Shown: positions 9,471 through 18,556, counted from the first letter of the stretch. The stretch is 64,000 nucleotides of DNA from Betaproteobacteria bacterium (GCA_016709965.1 JADJLT010000001.1:1571001-1635000); one strand, 5' to 3'. Numbers and translations are program-made. Notes: generated by a model not told the origin, from the letters alone.

Positions 9471-11273
9471 TTGCTCTTGGCTCTACGTTGTTTGCTGGCC
9501 GGATTATCGCTCGTGCTGACCGAGGCGCATGCCTTGTCGCCGGCCGAAGTATTTCTGGCGATTGGGCCGTCGGTCGTCGTTCTTGAAGCCGTTGACGAAA
9601 CGGGCCGAACGATTGGTAATTTCAGCGCGACGGTCGCTGCTACCGATACCTTGGTGACGGTTTGCAACGGCATCGATTCGGCATTCGGGTTACGTGTCGT
9701 GCGTGCCGCAGGAAGCCTGAAGGCCAAACTGCAGTCGAGAGACTTCGAGCGAAATCTCTGTCTCATTTCAGCACCGGGTGTGGAAGGCAGACCGCTGGCA
9801 GCAGCGCCCGCAGACATCGTCACGGGCAGCAGGGTATATGCCGTGTCCAACGCCCTCGGTCTCGGCGTCGGGATTTCCGATGGAATATTCTCCGGCAAGC
9901 GCAAATTTCCGGGCGGCGAATACCTGCAATTCACCGCCCCTGTCTCCCCCGGATCGGAAGGCGGTGCGCTGATCGACGATCAGGGGCGTCTCCTCGGCAT
10001 CATTGATTACCGGCGACGCGACGGGCAGAACGTTAACTTTGCCATCCCTGCGGCCTGGCTCGATCAAATCCGCGCTCGCGTGGCAAACAACACCTCGCAT
10101 CAACAGCAGTACGAACGGGCACAGGCCCTTGCCGGCAATAAGGACTGGGATGTTTTGTTGCAGCATGCCGAAAGCTGGGCAAAAGCCTTTCCGGACAGCG
10201 CCGATCCATGGACTTTTCTTATCCGCGCCGCCCACGAGAAAAAGTTGGCAGATGCCGAATTGCGGGGCTGGAAGGCGTTGTATCGCATCGATCCGTCACA
10301 GCGCATGCACGGGCTTGGACTCGGATGGCAACTCGCCCTGCACCAGCAATACGATGAAGCTCTGGAACTGGTCCGGCAGCTACTTGCAAATAATCCGGCG
10401 GACGGCTCTGCGTGGTACCTGCAAGGGATGCTCCAGCAAGCAAAAGGCCGTTTCGAAGATTCGGAAAAATCGCTGACTCGAGCCGTTGAACTCGATCCAT
10501 GGCTGATCGAGGCGTACCAGAGTCTGGCGCGCATTGCCCAGGCACGCGGCAATTGGGCGCTGGCGATTGCCACCTGGCAGCGGCTTGCCGGTCTTCGCAT
10601 CAACGATGCCGAGGCCCAATGGAGCTTGGTCAACGCCTATTTGCTTTCCGGCCGGCCGCAAAAGGCTTGGCTTGTCGTCGAAAGACAGGGCGAAAGCCAA
10701 GCTGGCAATACGACCTACTGGTACTGGCGTGGCCGAACGCTTGCCGCTTTGGGCGCTCACGATGCGGCCTGTACGGCTTACCGGAAAAGCCTTGATCTCA
10801 AGGTAGACAATGCCTGGTCGTGGGGCGCGATCGGGTTTTCCCGCACCGAGCAAAGGCGGCTTCCGGAGGCTATCGCAGCCTTCCGGGAGGCTCGCCGGCT
10901 TGCGCCCGACAACGAGGAATGGACCTATCAGCTGGCAATCGCCCTCAAGGATGGTGGGCGCCCCGAAGAGGCGCTCGCGCTGACCAGCGGCCTGGTCGCC
11001 AACAGTCCTCAGCAATCGCGCAACTGGCGCCAGCAAGGGTTCGTGTTGAGCATCCTTGATCACCCCAAGGAGGCGGTCCCGGCACTAGAGCGATCATTGC
11101 AAATCGAACCCCGGCAGATAAAGGTCTGGAGCGCCTTGATTGAAGTGAATCACCAGTTCGACCGGAAGGCAGAAGCCCGCCAGGCTTACGAAAAGTTGCG
11201 CGGCTTTGACAGTGCTGCTGCCGAAGCAATGTATCGACAGATCATTCTGCCTGACGAGGCGTATACCCCATGA
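9471..11273 (+). CDS. Trypsin-fold pseudoprotease with TPR array (all catalytic residues replaced)
   Basis: 600 residues. The TTG start at 9471 is preceded by GAGGTG and directly begins a signal peptide (to about residue 22), so the protein is probably periplasmic. Residues 25-195 align by eye with the trypsin/DegP-like domain of the next gene. The catalytic His is replaced by Asn66 (VTVCNGID), the Asp by Asn95 (ERNLCLIS) and the Ser by Glu163 (PGSEGGAL). The fold landmarks SNALGLGVG and GGALIDDQGRLLGI remain. Residues from about 200 onward form a tetratricopeptide array (for example AWYLQGMLQQAKGRFEDSEK). Its stop overlaps the next start (ATGA), so the two are probably made together. Likely a non-catalytic partner or scaffold; that role is inference. 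Confidence 0.88.
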   Translation: MLLALRCLLAGLSLVLTEAHALSPAEVFLAIGPSVVVLEAVDETGRTIGNFSATVAATDTLVTVCNGIDSAFGLRVVRAAGSLKAKLQSRDFERNLCLISAPGVEGRPLAAAPADIVTGSRVYAVSNALGLGVGISDGIFSGKRKFPGGEYLQFTAPVSPGSEGGALIDDQGRLLGIIDYRRRDGQNVNFAIPAAWLDQIRARVANNTSHQQQYERAQALAGNKDWDVLLQHAESWAKAFPDSADPWTFLIRAAHEKKLADAELRGWKALYRIDPSQRMHGLGLGWQLALHQQYDEALELVRQLLANNPADGSAWYLQGMLQQAKGRFEDSEKSLTRAVELDPWLIEAYQSLARIAQARGNWALAIATWQRLAGLRINDAEAQWSLVNAYLLSGRPQKAWLVVERQGESQAGNTTYWYWRGRTLAALGAHDAACTAYRKSLDLKVDNAWSWGAIGFSRTEQRRLPEAIAAFREARRLAPDNEEWTYQLAIALKDGGRPEEALALTSGLVANSPQQSRNWRQQGFVLSILDHPKEAVPALERSLQIEPRQIKVWSALIEVNHQFDRKAEARQAYEKLRGFDSAAAEAMYRQIILPDEAYTP

Positions 11274-13633
11274 TGCGACACCCGCTTTACCAGTTGGGCG
11301 TATTGGCTGCCGCTGTGTGCGCTGCAGGCCTTCACGCCGCCGAACCAGCCGATGCCGAGGAAGTGTTCCGCCGTGTTTCCCCTGCCGTGGTTACGGTCTA
11401 TGCAATGGACGACAAGGGCGGCATCGAGGCGCAGGGGAGCGGCGTTGTCATCGGCGCCGGGCTGGTCGTCACCAATTGCCATGTGGTCCAGGATGCAACC
11501 AAGCTGGCGATCGATGCCGGGCAGAAAAGATGGGAGGCCAGTTGGGTCCGCCGCGATGCCTCCCGGGATGTCTGCCTGCTATCCGCTGCCGGACTGAATG
11601 CCCCGACCGTGGGCATGCGAGATATCGCAACGCTTGGCGTCGGCGAAGCTGTCTTTGCGATTGGCAACCCACTGGGCTTCGGGGTGACCGTCAGTTCAGG
11701 TCTCGTTTCCGGCCTCGCCGGCAAGGGGAGCGCTGGTTACGTGGTCAATACTGCCGCCCAGTCCCCCGGATCGAGCGGCGGCGGCTTGTTCGATCGGGAA
11801 GGACGCCTGGTCGGCGTTACCACCGCGACACTGGGAACCGGCCAGAACCTCAACCTGGCCCTCGCCACCGATGAGATTGCCACGCTTTACAAACAGGGGC
11901 AGCGCCCCCCGGAAAACCTCGTCCTGCCAGTCGCCGATCGGCAATGGCAACTTGAAGCCGAGGCGTTGCAGCAGAGCGCCGCCTGGAAAAAACTGGAAGC
12001 ACACGCCGCGGCATGGCGGGCTTATCACCCGGAGTCCGCACCGGCAATGGTCTATCAAGCCATGGCACAAAATGAACTGGGGTTGCCAGCAGCGGCCATG
12101 GCCACGCTGGAAAAGGCTGTTTCAACGGATGACCACTTTGCATTCGCCTGGCTGAACTACGCCATCGTTGCGCGGGCTATGGGCCGCAAGGACATAGCGG
12201 TGAAAGCGCTGGACCGTGCGCAAGGCATTCTGCCGAATTACTCATTGCCGAGCGAGGTGCGGGCTAGCTGGGCGCTGCAGGAAAAAAATCCATCCAAGGC
12301 GAGAGAAGATATCCGCAAGGCGATTCGGCTGGCACCGGGCAGACCCAGTAGTTGGCGGTTACTGGGGCAAAGCGAGGAAATGCTTGGCAACGGAAACGCC
12401 GCCGTCGCGGCCTATCGTGTCGCATTGCGGCTGGGTGACACCAGCCCGGAAATTGCCCAAAGGCTGACCAAACAACTGGCCGAAGCCGGGAAGCCTGACG
12501 AGGCAAGCGCGGTCGCCGGGAAGGCCGTTCTCGGCCGCAGCGAAGCAGCGCGCTCGGAGCTGGCCATTGGTCACGCCGAGCTCAAGCGAAACCGGCTCGC
12601 TCCTGCAGAGTCGGCGATGAAAAAGGCAGTCGAGCAGGCGCCGGAACTTCACGAAACATGGCAGGGCCTGGCTGCTGTGATGATTGCCAGCAAACGCCCG
12701 CGGGAAGCTGAGCACGCGCTCGACGAAGCCTTGAAACGCAGCCCGGATAATGCCGATATCCTGGCCAACCGCGCTGTGCTTCGGCGTGAGATGGGTTCCC
12801 GTTCAGGCGCCGAGGATGATATTCGCAAAGCGCTTGCACGCGACCCCGGAAACATCGGCGCTCTGCGCATTCAGTCTGTCATGCTGGTGGATGCCAGGAA
12901 CTTCAGGGGCGCGGTGGCCGTTCTGGCAAAAATGGACAGCTTGGGCGCCGCGGGGACGGAGGAGTTGATCAGCCTGGGTGATTGCCAGGCCGAAACCGGT
13001 GCATATATTGAGGCGCTTGCCACGCTGGCTCGTGCGGAACCCAAGGCTGGCGACAACGTTCGGTTTTATCAGGCCAAGGCCAAGGCGGAGGGACGTAGCG
13101 GCAAGCTTCAGGAGTCACTGGTCTCTCTGGAAAACGCCCTTCGGATAGACTCGACCAACCAGTGGGCATGGAGCAGCAAAGGCTACGCCCTGCTCAAGCT
13201 CGGGCGGACAGCGGAAGCGGTCGAGACGCTGGAAACCGCAGTACGGCTGGCGCCGGATTTCGCCAATGGCTGGATCAACCTGGGGCAAGCACAGATGCAA
13301 GCCCGAAACCTGGGACGCGCCATCACCGCGCTGGAAAAAGGTATCGCCCTTGCCCCGGATGCCATGGATGCCCGGCTATATCTGGCTCAATCTTATCTGT
13401 CTTCGCGGATCACACCCAAAGCCCGCGAGCAGGCCAATTGGCTGATTACAAAACAGCCGGCGTTCGCCCCGGCACACGCCATCCTGACGCTGGCGTGCCT
13501 GCTCGAAAGCGATTTTCCCGGGGCGACCCAAAACTATGGACGGTTGCGGGCGCTGTCGCCCGAGATCGCCAAGAATATCCGCCAGCAGGCGCTGGCGGCC
13601 GGCGTTAGCCAAGCCCGGGGATGGGCAGAGTGA
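11270..13633 (+). CDS. Trypsin-like serine protease with TPR array
   Basis: 787 residues with a signal peptide (cleavage near LHA-AEP, residue 23). The S1 domain carries an intact triad: His71 in VVTNCHVV, Asp100 in ASRDVCLL and Ser169 in SPGSSGGGL. No PDZ domain follows; instead a long tetratricopeptide array covers about residues 200-780 (for example WINLGQAQMQARNLGRAITA). This resembles other secreted or periplasmic protease-TPR fusions of unknown substrate. Translationally coupled by a 4-base overlap to the upstream pseudoprotease, of which it is a paralogue. Followed by a dispersed element and the convergent DUF2894 operon. Confidence 0.9.
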   Translation: MMRHPLYQLGVLAAAVCAAGLHAAEPADAEEVFRRVSPAVVTVYAMDDKGGIEAQGSGVVIGAGLVVTNCHVVQDATKLAIDAGQKRWEASWVRRDASRDVCLLSAAGLNAPTVGMRDIATLGVGEAVFAIGNPLGFGVTVSSGLVSGLAGKGSAGYVVNTAAQSPGSSGGGLFDREGRLVGVTTATLGTGQNLNLALATDEIATLYKQGQRPPENLVLPVADRQWQLEAEALQQSAAWKKLEAHAAAWRAYHPESAPAMVYQAMAQNELGLPAAAMATLEKAVSTDDHFAFAWLNYAIVARAMGRKDIAVKALDRAQGILPNYSLPSEVRASWALQEKNPSKAREDIRKAIRLAPGRPSSWRLLGQSEEMLGNGNAAVAAYRVALRLGDTSPEIAQRLTKQLAEAGKPDEASAVAGKAVLGRSEAARSELAIGHAELKRNRLAPAESAMKKAVEQAPELHETWQGLAAVMIASKRPREAEHALDEALKRSPDNADILANRAVLRREMGSRSGAEDDIRKALARDPGNIGALRIQSVMLVDARNFRGAVAVLAKMDSLGAAGTEELISLGDCQAETGAYIEALATLARAEPKAGDNVRFYQAKAKAEGRSGKLQESLVSLENALRIDSTNQWAWSSKGYALLKLGRTAEAVETLETAVRLAPDFANGWINLGQAQMQARNLGRAITALEKGIALAPDAMDARLYLAQSYLSSRITPKAREQANWLITKQPAFAPAHAILTLACLLESDFPGATQNYGRLRALSPEIAKNIRQQALAAGVSQARGWAE

Positions 13634-13680
13634 TGCATCGGTAAAACAAACGGATGCCTCCTGATACCGGAAAATCCGGA

Positions 13681-13720
13681 AATTTGGATTTCGATCGAAA
13701 TTTCCGGTTGACCGCAGGAG
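13681..13720 (+). repeat. Dispersed element, copy D
   Basis: AATTTGGATTTCGATCGAAA followed by TTTCCGGTTGACCGCAGGAG; core at 13704-13714. Lies between the protease gene and the convergent DUF2894 gene. Confidence 0.8.
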
Positions 13721-13751
13721 GTCATGTGAATGAGCACAGGTCGACAATGCA

Positions 13752-14444
13752 CTACCGCTTGCTCGCGCCGCGTTTTGGGGGTCTCAGTTTTTTCTCTTGA
13801 TCACCAGCGGCTGAGCGACCCGATGCAGCCCGCGTCGGGTCGGCTTGTTCGAGCCAGATCAAGGTGTCGATGTAGGACATGAAGCCTTGCAGGTAGTCCG
13901 GCGCAATGTCGCGCATGCGTTCGAGGCTGCGCAGGACGAGGTGCTGGGAGTTCATAGGGCCGGCATTTTCCGGGGCCTGGGCGAGGGTTTGGGTGAGTTG
14001 TTGTTCGGTGCTGAGCCTGGACCACTCGTTGCGGTAGTTGGCGACGGATTTGAGTTCCGGGCCTTGCGGGGTTTGGCCGGTGGAAATGGATTTGAAATTT
14101 GGCCGATTTTTCCGGTTGACCGCAGGAATCTCGTTTTTGGCCGGTGTCGCATCTGATTGCACGTGGGCGTGCTGGTTGATGTAGGTGAGCAGGTCGGCAA
14201 GCGGGCTGGCGGTGGTTGATGGGGTAATTTCAGTCGGCTGCGGCGCCGAGTTGGCGGCGAGTTCGTCGGCAATGGCGCTGATTTTAGCGTTCAGCGCTTG
14301 GCGGATTGGTTCGGCTTGGCTGCCGGCGCGGCGGGCCAGCGCATCGAGATAGGCGAAGCGCACGGGGTCGCGTTCGGGGGCGCCGCTGGCGCGCAGGGCA
14401 GCGAGTTGGGTGGCGATGGCCTCGCTGTCTGGAGCGTCAGCCAT
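13752..14444 (-). CDS. DUF2894 domain-containing protein
   Basis: 230 residues, last gene of a four-gene operon (DUF3348, DUF802, OmpA/MotB-like, DUF2894). The N-terminal part (ALRASGAPERDPVRFAYLDA) and the C-terminal block (SVANYRNEWSRLSTEQQLTQ) are typical of this betaproteobacterial family of unknown function. Between them lies a Ser/Pro/Thr-rich linker that includes a dispersed element read as IPAVNRKNRPNFKS in frame. The start overlaps the end of the OmpA-like gene by 8 bp. No enzymatic motif is visible. The conserved neighbourhood suggests a cytoplasmic partner of the stator-like pair, which is inference. Confidence 0.85.
   Translation of the reverse strand: MADAPDSEAIATQLAALRASGAPERDPVRFAYLDALARRAGSQAEPIRQALNAKISAIADELAANSAPQPTEITPSTTASPLADLLTYINQHAHVQSDATPAKNEIPAVNRKNRPNFKSISTGQTPQGPELKSVANYRNEWSRLSTEQQLTQTLAQAPENAGPMNSQHLVLRSLERMRDIAPDYLQGFMSYIDTLIWLEQADPTRAASGRSAAGDQEKKLRPPKRGASKR
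14097..14130 (+). repeat. Dispersed element, copy E (inside the DUF2894 gene)
   Basis: Core CCGGTTGACCG at 14112-14122, preceded by TTTGGCCGATTTTT and followed by CAGGAATC. Lies antisense within the DUF2894 coding sequence and keeps its frame open. Confidence 0.85.
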
Positions 14445-15081
14445 TGGCCTTGTTGCCGTTGGTGCTGGATTTCGGCACCGGCGCCATTTCGACGCGGCGG
14501 TTGCGGGCCCGGCCGTCTGCGTCGCTGTTGGCGGCGACCGGTTGTTGCGACCCGAAGGCGGCGGCGAAGATGGCTTCGGGCGGCACGCCGTCGTCGATTA
14601 AGGTGCGCGTCACGGTGAGGGCGCGCTGGGCCGAGAGTTCCCAGTTGTCGGCGAACTGGTGGTTGCTGCCGCGCACCGGCATGTCGTCGGTAAAACCGCT
14701 GACCATGAGCATTTGTTCGCTGGCGCCGAGGTAGGCGGCGATGGGCTGCGACAGGCTCTTGAGGAGCTGCTGGCCTTCCGGCTGCAATTGGTCGGAATTG
14801 AGCGCGAAGAGGACGTTGCCGCTGATGCCGATCTTGCCGTTGTTGAGCGTTACGCGGCCGGAGGCGAGCGGGCCGGCCAGGGCTTTTTCGAGCGCCATGC
14901 GGCGTTGTTCTTCTTGCTGGCGCTTGTGGATTTCGCTTTCCAGGCTGGTGACGAGTTCGAGCTGCACGCCAAGCACGCCGACCAGGATGATCACGAAGGC
15001 GCCGAGCAGGCCGGACATCAGGTCGCCAAAGACGGCCCAGATCGGCGTGCTGTGTTCAACGCTGGCGTCGATGTCTTCCAT
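14437..15081 (-). CDS. OmpA/MotB-like stator protein
   Basis: 214 residues. A single N-terminal membrane segment (about 14-38, FGDLMSGLLGAFVIILVGVLG) carries a conserved-type Asp just before the span (WAVFGDLMSG), as in the ion-conducting helix of MotB, TolR and ZorB. A helical linker leads to a C-terminal OmpA peptidoglycan-binding domain (VSGFTDDMPVRG, DNWELSAQRALTVTRTL, GRARNRRVEM). It lies 2 bp downstream of the MotA/ExbB-like DUF802 gene, so the pair could form an ion-driven membrane stator anchored to the cell wall. Domain calls are firm; the motor function is inference. Confidence 0.88.
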   Translation of the reverse strand: MEDIDASVEHSTPIWAVFGDLMSGLLGAFVIILVGVLGVQLELVTSLESEIHKRQQEEQRRMALEKALAGPLASGRVTLNNGKIGISGNVLFALNSDQLQPEGQQLLKSLSQPIAAYLGASEQMLMVSGFTDDMPVRGSNHQFADNWELSAQRALTVTRTLIDDGVPPEAIFAAAFGSQQPVAANSDADGRARNRRVEMAPVPKSSTNGNKANG

Positions 15082-15083
15082 GT

Positions 15084-17579
15084 TCAGGCCTCGCCGGCTT
15101 TGTCAGACGGAGAAGCGGCGACGCGCTGCAGGTCGTCGACCATCTTCTTCTGCGACATGATACTGAGGTCGATGATTTCCCGAGCCTGGGCGACGTAGTA
15201 AGCGAGCTGCTCATCGCTGCGGGTGAGCGACTTGGCCAGCGCACCTTCGATGCGTTGCAAGGCGGTCATCATCTTGTCGTTGGAGTCGGCGAAGAGCTTG
15301 ACGGCGTGGCCGAAAGCTTCGCCCAGGCTGGCGACTTCCAGCGCCCCGCCGGTAATGCCGGCGCCGATATCGACCAGCTTGCCGGCTTCGCTCTCGACCT
15401 TGGCGGCGAACTGGCTGCCGACGCGTTCGAGCAGGTCGGCCGACGAGGCAACCAGCGCGTCGATGGCGCTGCGCTGCTCGGTCGAGGCGTGGTTGATGGC
15501 GTCGAGCAGGGCGCCCAGCGTTTCCATGATGCGGCTGCGTTCTTCGAGCAGGCTGTTGTCGCGCGCCATGCTGGCCGACAGTTCGTGGCGCAGTTGGCCG
15601 ATGACTTCGGCGGCCGCCTTGGGCGCTTCGGCGGCGGTTTGCATCAGGCGGGTGACTTCAGCAATGGTCGTTTCGGCCTGACGCTGATTGGTGGCAACGA
15701 GGTCGTGAGCCGTTTCACCCAGCGTTTGCGTAATTTTTTCCTGCTGCGCCAGTGTTGCTTCGCCGGCTTGCTGCCATTGCGCTTCGAGCTTGCCGGCCAT
15801 GGCGGTCAGGGCATCGGTGAAATGCGCCTGGCGGGTCTGTTCGCCGCTTGCCCAGTCAGTTTGCCAATTGGCTTGCGTGGCGCGCATGTCGGCGAGCAGC
15901 GCGGCGGTGCGCTGGGCGAAGGTCTCGGCGAGGCTGGTTTGCGTTTGGTCGAGTGCTTGGGTCAGGCGGTCGCTGGCTTGTTCGTGCTTGGTCAGGGCGC
16001 TGGTCCATGTGTCGGAAACCGTTTGCACGGCACCGTCAAAACGCTGGGCGATGCCATCGAGCTGGGTTGCCACTTGCTGCGTCAGTGCGGCTTGCTGCTC
16101 CTTCGTGGTTTGCGCGAAGGCGGCGTGGCTGGTGGCGAGTTCGGTTTTGAGCGCGGCGTGGGTGCCATTGACCGAATCGAGCAGTGCCTGCGAGCGTTGG
16201 CCGAAGGTGTCGGCAAAGGCGGTCAGGGTCGTGTCGAGTTTCTGGTTCAGGGCATCGCTGGTGCTGGTGTGTTGGGACAGCGCAGTTTGCCAGGTGTCGG
16301 CGACTTGCGTGACGGCCTGATCGAGGCGGCTGGTCACCCCGTCGAACTGGCTGGCCAGGGTGGCGGCCAATTGTTGCTGGCTGGCGTTGGCCGTTTCGGC
16401 CAGCGTCGCGTGTTGTTGCGCGGCGTCGGCCTGCAGCTTGGCCTGGTTGTTTTCGACCGAGGTGAGCAGGGCGGCGGAGCGTAGCTCGAAGGTATCGGCA
16501 TAGGCGGTGAGCGCAGCTTGCTGTTGCTGGTGCTGGGCGTCGGTGGCTTGTTCGTGGCGGCTCAGGGCTTGCGTCCAGGTGTCGCTGACAGTCGTCACGG
16601 TTTGCGTGAACTGACCGGCGATGCCTTCAAGCTGGCCTTCCATGGTGCCGAACAGCTTGTCGTGCAGGCTGCGCGTTTCGTCGGCGATGCTCGCCATGGT
16701 GGCGGTGACGACCGGCTGGATGCTTTCTGCCGCCACCGTCGCGCTGTCTTTGAGACTGGTTTTGAGCGATTGATCGACTGACTGGGCGAGCTCGGTGTAC
16801 AGGCCCTTGGCTTCAGCGTGGAAACTTTGCTGGCTGGCCAGCAACTGCTCGCCGAGCTGGCGGTGGTGGTCGGCCATCTGGCGCATCATGGCGTCGAGCT
16901 TGCCGACCAGATCGGGCAGCGCTTGCGACTGGGCCTGCAGGGCCTTGAAGGTTTCCTGACGCTGATGGGTGAGCGAGAAATCACGCAGTACGCTGGCGAT
17001 CTTGCTGTCGAGCAGTTGGCCGACTTGCAGGCGGTCGCGCCGACACAGCGCCGAAATCAAACCGAGCATGGCCGAGGTGGCGACACCGGCAACCGAGGAG
17101 CCGAAGGCAACGCCCAGCCCCCTGACTGGCGCGGCCAGTGCGGAGCGGATGGTGTGCAGGTCGGTGGTGCTTTCCAGTGCCAGTACGGCGCCATTCAGCG
17201 TGACGACCATGCCGAGGAAGGTGCCGAGCATGCCGAGCAAAACCAGCAGGCCGACGAGGTAGGGCGTGATGCCGGGGCCGGGCAGGGCGACGCGCTCGCC
17301 TTCGATGCGCAGGCGGACGGTGTTTTTCAGGGCGGCGGGGACTTGTTGTAGCCATTCGCCAAGGTGGCCGAGGTCGTCCGGAATGGCGTTGAGCGCCTTG
17401 GCCAGTGCCGTGGTGTTGTCGTGGAAGCGCCGCATTTCGAGGGCGCCGGCCAAATACACGACCGTGATGACGCAGGAAACGGTGAAGGCCAGCGAGTTGC
17501 CGCCGATGTAGCCAATGGCGACCCAGGCGACGGCGAGCAGGCCGAGGATGAAAGCGAAAATACTTAGATTGCGGTTCAT
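15084..17579 (-). CDS. DUF802 protein: MotA/TolQ/ExbB-like membrane domain with a long helical tail
   Basis: 831 residues from the ATG at 17579, which overlaps the preceding stop (ATGA). Two N-terminal membrane segments (about residues 5-45) and two more (near 110-140, LVLLGMLGTFLGMVVTL; near 165-190, SSVAGVATSAMLGL) match the MotA/TolQ/ExbB proton-channel pattern. Residues from about 230 to the end are a Gln/Ala-rich helical tail without further membrane spans, containing near-identical tandem units of 95 residues. A membrane stator with a long cytoplasmic tail next to a MotB-like protein is the arrangement known from ZorA of Zorya systems. DUF802 itself is uncharacterised as far as I know. 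Confidence 0.85.
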   Translation of the reverse strand: MNRNLSIFAFILGLLAVAWVAIGYIGGNSLAFTVSCVITVVYLAGALEMRRFHDNTTALAKALNAIPDDLGHLGEWLQQVPAALKNTVRLRIEGERVALPGPGITPYLVGLLVLLGMLGTFLGMVVTLNGAVLALESTTDLHTIRSALAAPVRGLGVAFGSSVAGVATSAMLGLISALCRRDRLQVGQLLDSKIASVLRDFSLTHQRQETFKALQAQSQALPDLVGKLDAMMRQMADHHRQLGEQLLASQQSFHAEAKGLYTELAQSVDQSLKTSLKDSATVAAESIQPVVTATMASIADETRSLHDKLFGTMEGQLEGIAGQFTQTVTTVSDTWTQALSRHEQATDAQHQQQQAALTAYADTFELRSAALLTSVENNQAKLQADAAQQHATLAETANASQQQLAATLASQFDGVTSRLDQAVTQVADTWQTALSQHTSTSDALNQKLDTTLTAFADTFGQRSQALLDSVNGTHAALKTELATSHAAFAQTTKEQQAALTQQVATQLDGIAQRFDGAVQTVSDTWTSALTKHEQASDRLTQALDQTQTSLAETFAQRTAALLADMRATQANWQTDWASGEQTRQAHFTDALTAMAGKLEAQWQQAGEATLAQQEKITQTLGETAHDLVATNQRQAETTIAEVTRLMQTAAEAPKAAAEVIGQLRHELSASMARDNSLLEERSRIMETLGALLDAINHASTEQRSAIDALVASSADLLERVGSQFAAKVESEAGKLVDIGAGITGGALEVASLGEAFGHAVKLFADSNDKMMTALQRIEGALAKSLTRSDEQLAYYVAQAREIIDLSIMSQKKMVDDLQRVAASPSDKAGEA
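15860..16577 (-). repeat. Tandem 285-bp (95-residue) repeats in the DUF802 tail
   Basis: The codons for the marker DTW occur at 16577, 16292 and 16007 (minus strand), exactly 285 bp apart. Units share DTWxxALxxH, LTAxADTFxxRSxALL and QLDGIxxRFDxAV. Two units are full; the third diverges after about 45 residues. Confidence 0.88.
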
Positions 17580-18352
17580 TGCTTGGTAACTTGTGTTGGG
17601 TTGCCCCCATCGCCGAGCGCGGCGATGAGCCCGGCAACGGGTTTCAGGCGAAGTTCGAGTTCGGCGAGCAGGACGGCCTGCGTGTCCCGGCAAAAGGCCT
17701 CCAGCCAGCTGCCGGGCTGCGTCCAGTTGGCGGGTTCATCGCTGGCGGCCTCAGAAAGCGCATCCCGATGCTCTTGATAACGCTGCGCAAAGCGCCTGGC
17801 GACCAGCATCGGGATCGTCCCCAGCAGGTTGCGCTCACGCCCGGCCAGCGCTTTTTCGAGGGTGGCATCCAGATCGGCCAGTTGCCGATGGGATGGCGAG
17901 GTTTCGGCCAGGATTTTACGCGCGTTGCCCCGCAGTGCACCAATGCTGGTGTTCATGTCGCGCTGGTGTGTCAGATAGTAGCGATGATAGGGCGAATAAT
18001 CCGCAGCACTTTCCGCCGTGGCTTGCGGTAACGGCACCGGAAAGCGGATACGGGCTGCTTCGGTACCGAAAACACCGTCATTCAAGATCGACTCGGACAA
18101 CTGTCGACGCACCCTGGCCAGTTGATCACGCAATAGCTGGGCAGCCGAGTTCGTGTTTGCGTGGGCGGCCGAAGTCCCCTCCGTGCCGCTATTCAGTACA
18201 GAGAACAGTGCCAGTGCGTCCGAGAAATCCAGCCATTGCCCGAGCCGTTCGCCAAAATCATATTTTGGATCATGGGGCTCCGGGATGGTTTCGGAGAGGA
18301 TACGAACGAGACCGGAGCGATTGAATGTGGTGCGCGGCAACCTGCTTGTCAT
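17576..18352 (-). CDS. DUF3348 domain-containing protein
   Basis: 258 residues from the ATG at 18352; a TTG at 18388 would add 12 residues. The N-terminal block (RTTFNRSGLVRILSE and RLGQWLDFSDALALFSVLN) is characteristic of DUF3348, a betaproteobacterial family of unknown role. No signal peptide or membrane segment is seen, so it is probably cytoplasmic. First gene of the operon, coupled by ATGA overlap to the DUF802 gene. Conservation of this order suggests a function tied to the membrane pair. Confidence 0.82.
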   Translation of the reverse strand: MTSRLPRTTFNRSGLVRILSETIPEPHDPKYDFGERLGQWLDFSDALALFSVLNSGTEGTSAAHANTNSAAQLLRDQLARVRRQLSESILNDGVFGTEAARIRFPVPLPQATAESAADYSPYHRYYLTHQRDMNTSIGALRGNARKILAETSPSHRQLADLDATLEKALAGRERNLLGTIPMLVARRFAQRYQEHRDALSEAASDEPANWTQPGSWLEAFCRDTQAVLLAELELRLKPVAGLIAALGDGGNPTQVTKQ

Positions 18353-18520
18353 GCGCCAATCCGATATCAGTGTGCGAAAGGGGCGCAAGGCTACTATAAC
18401 TTTGCCATGCGGTCAGCACGTCCGACCAGATGGGCGCCTCAGCCCGACAACACTCGCTGTTCGCGATCGTCAAAAGCGAAAAATCCTCGGACTGGCGAAC
18501 ATCCGCGCCAACAATATTTC

Positions 18521-18556
18521 ATTTTTTGCCGAAAAACGCGGTTGACCGCAGCAACG
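18521..18556 (+). repeat. Dispersed element, copy F
   Basis: ATTTTTTGCCGAAAAACGCG followed by GTTGACCGCAGCAACG; a diverged left half with an intact GGTTGACCGCAGCAA right half. Intergenic, between DUF3348 and the lipocalin. Confidence 0.75.
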
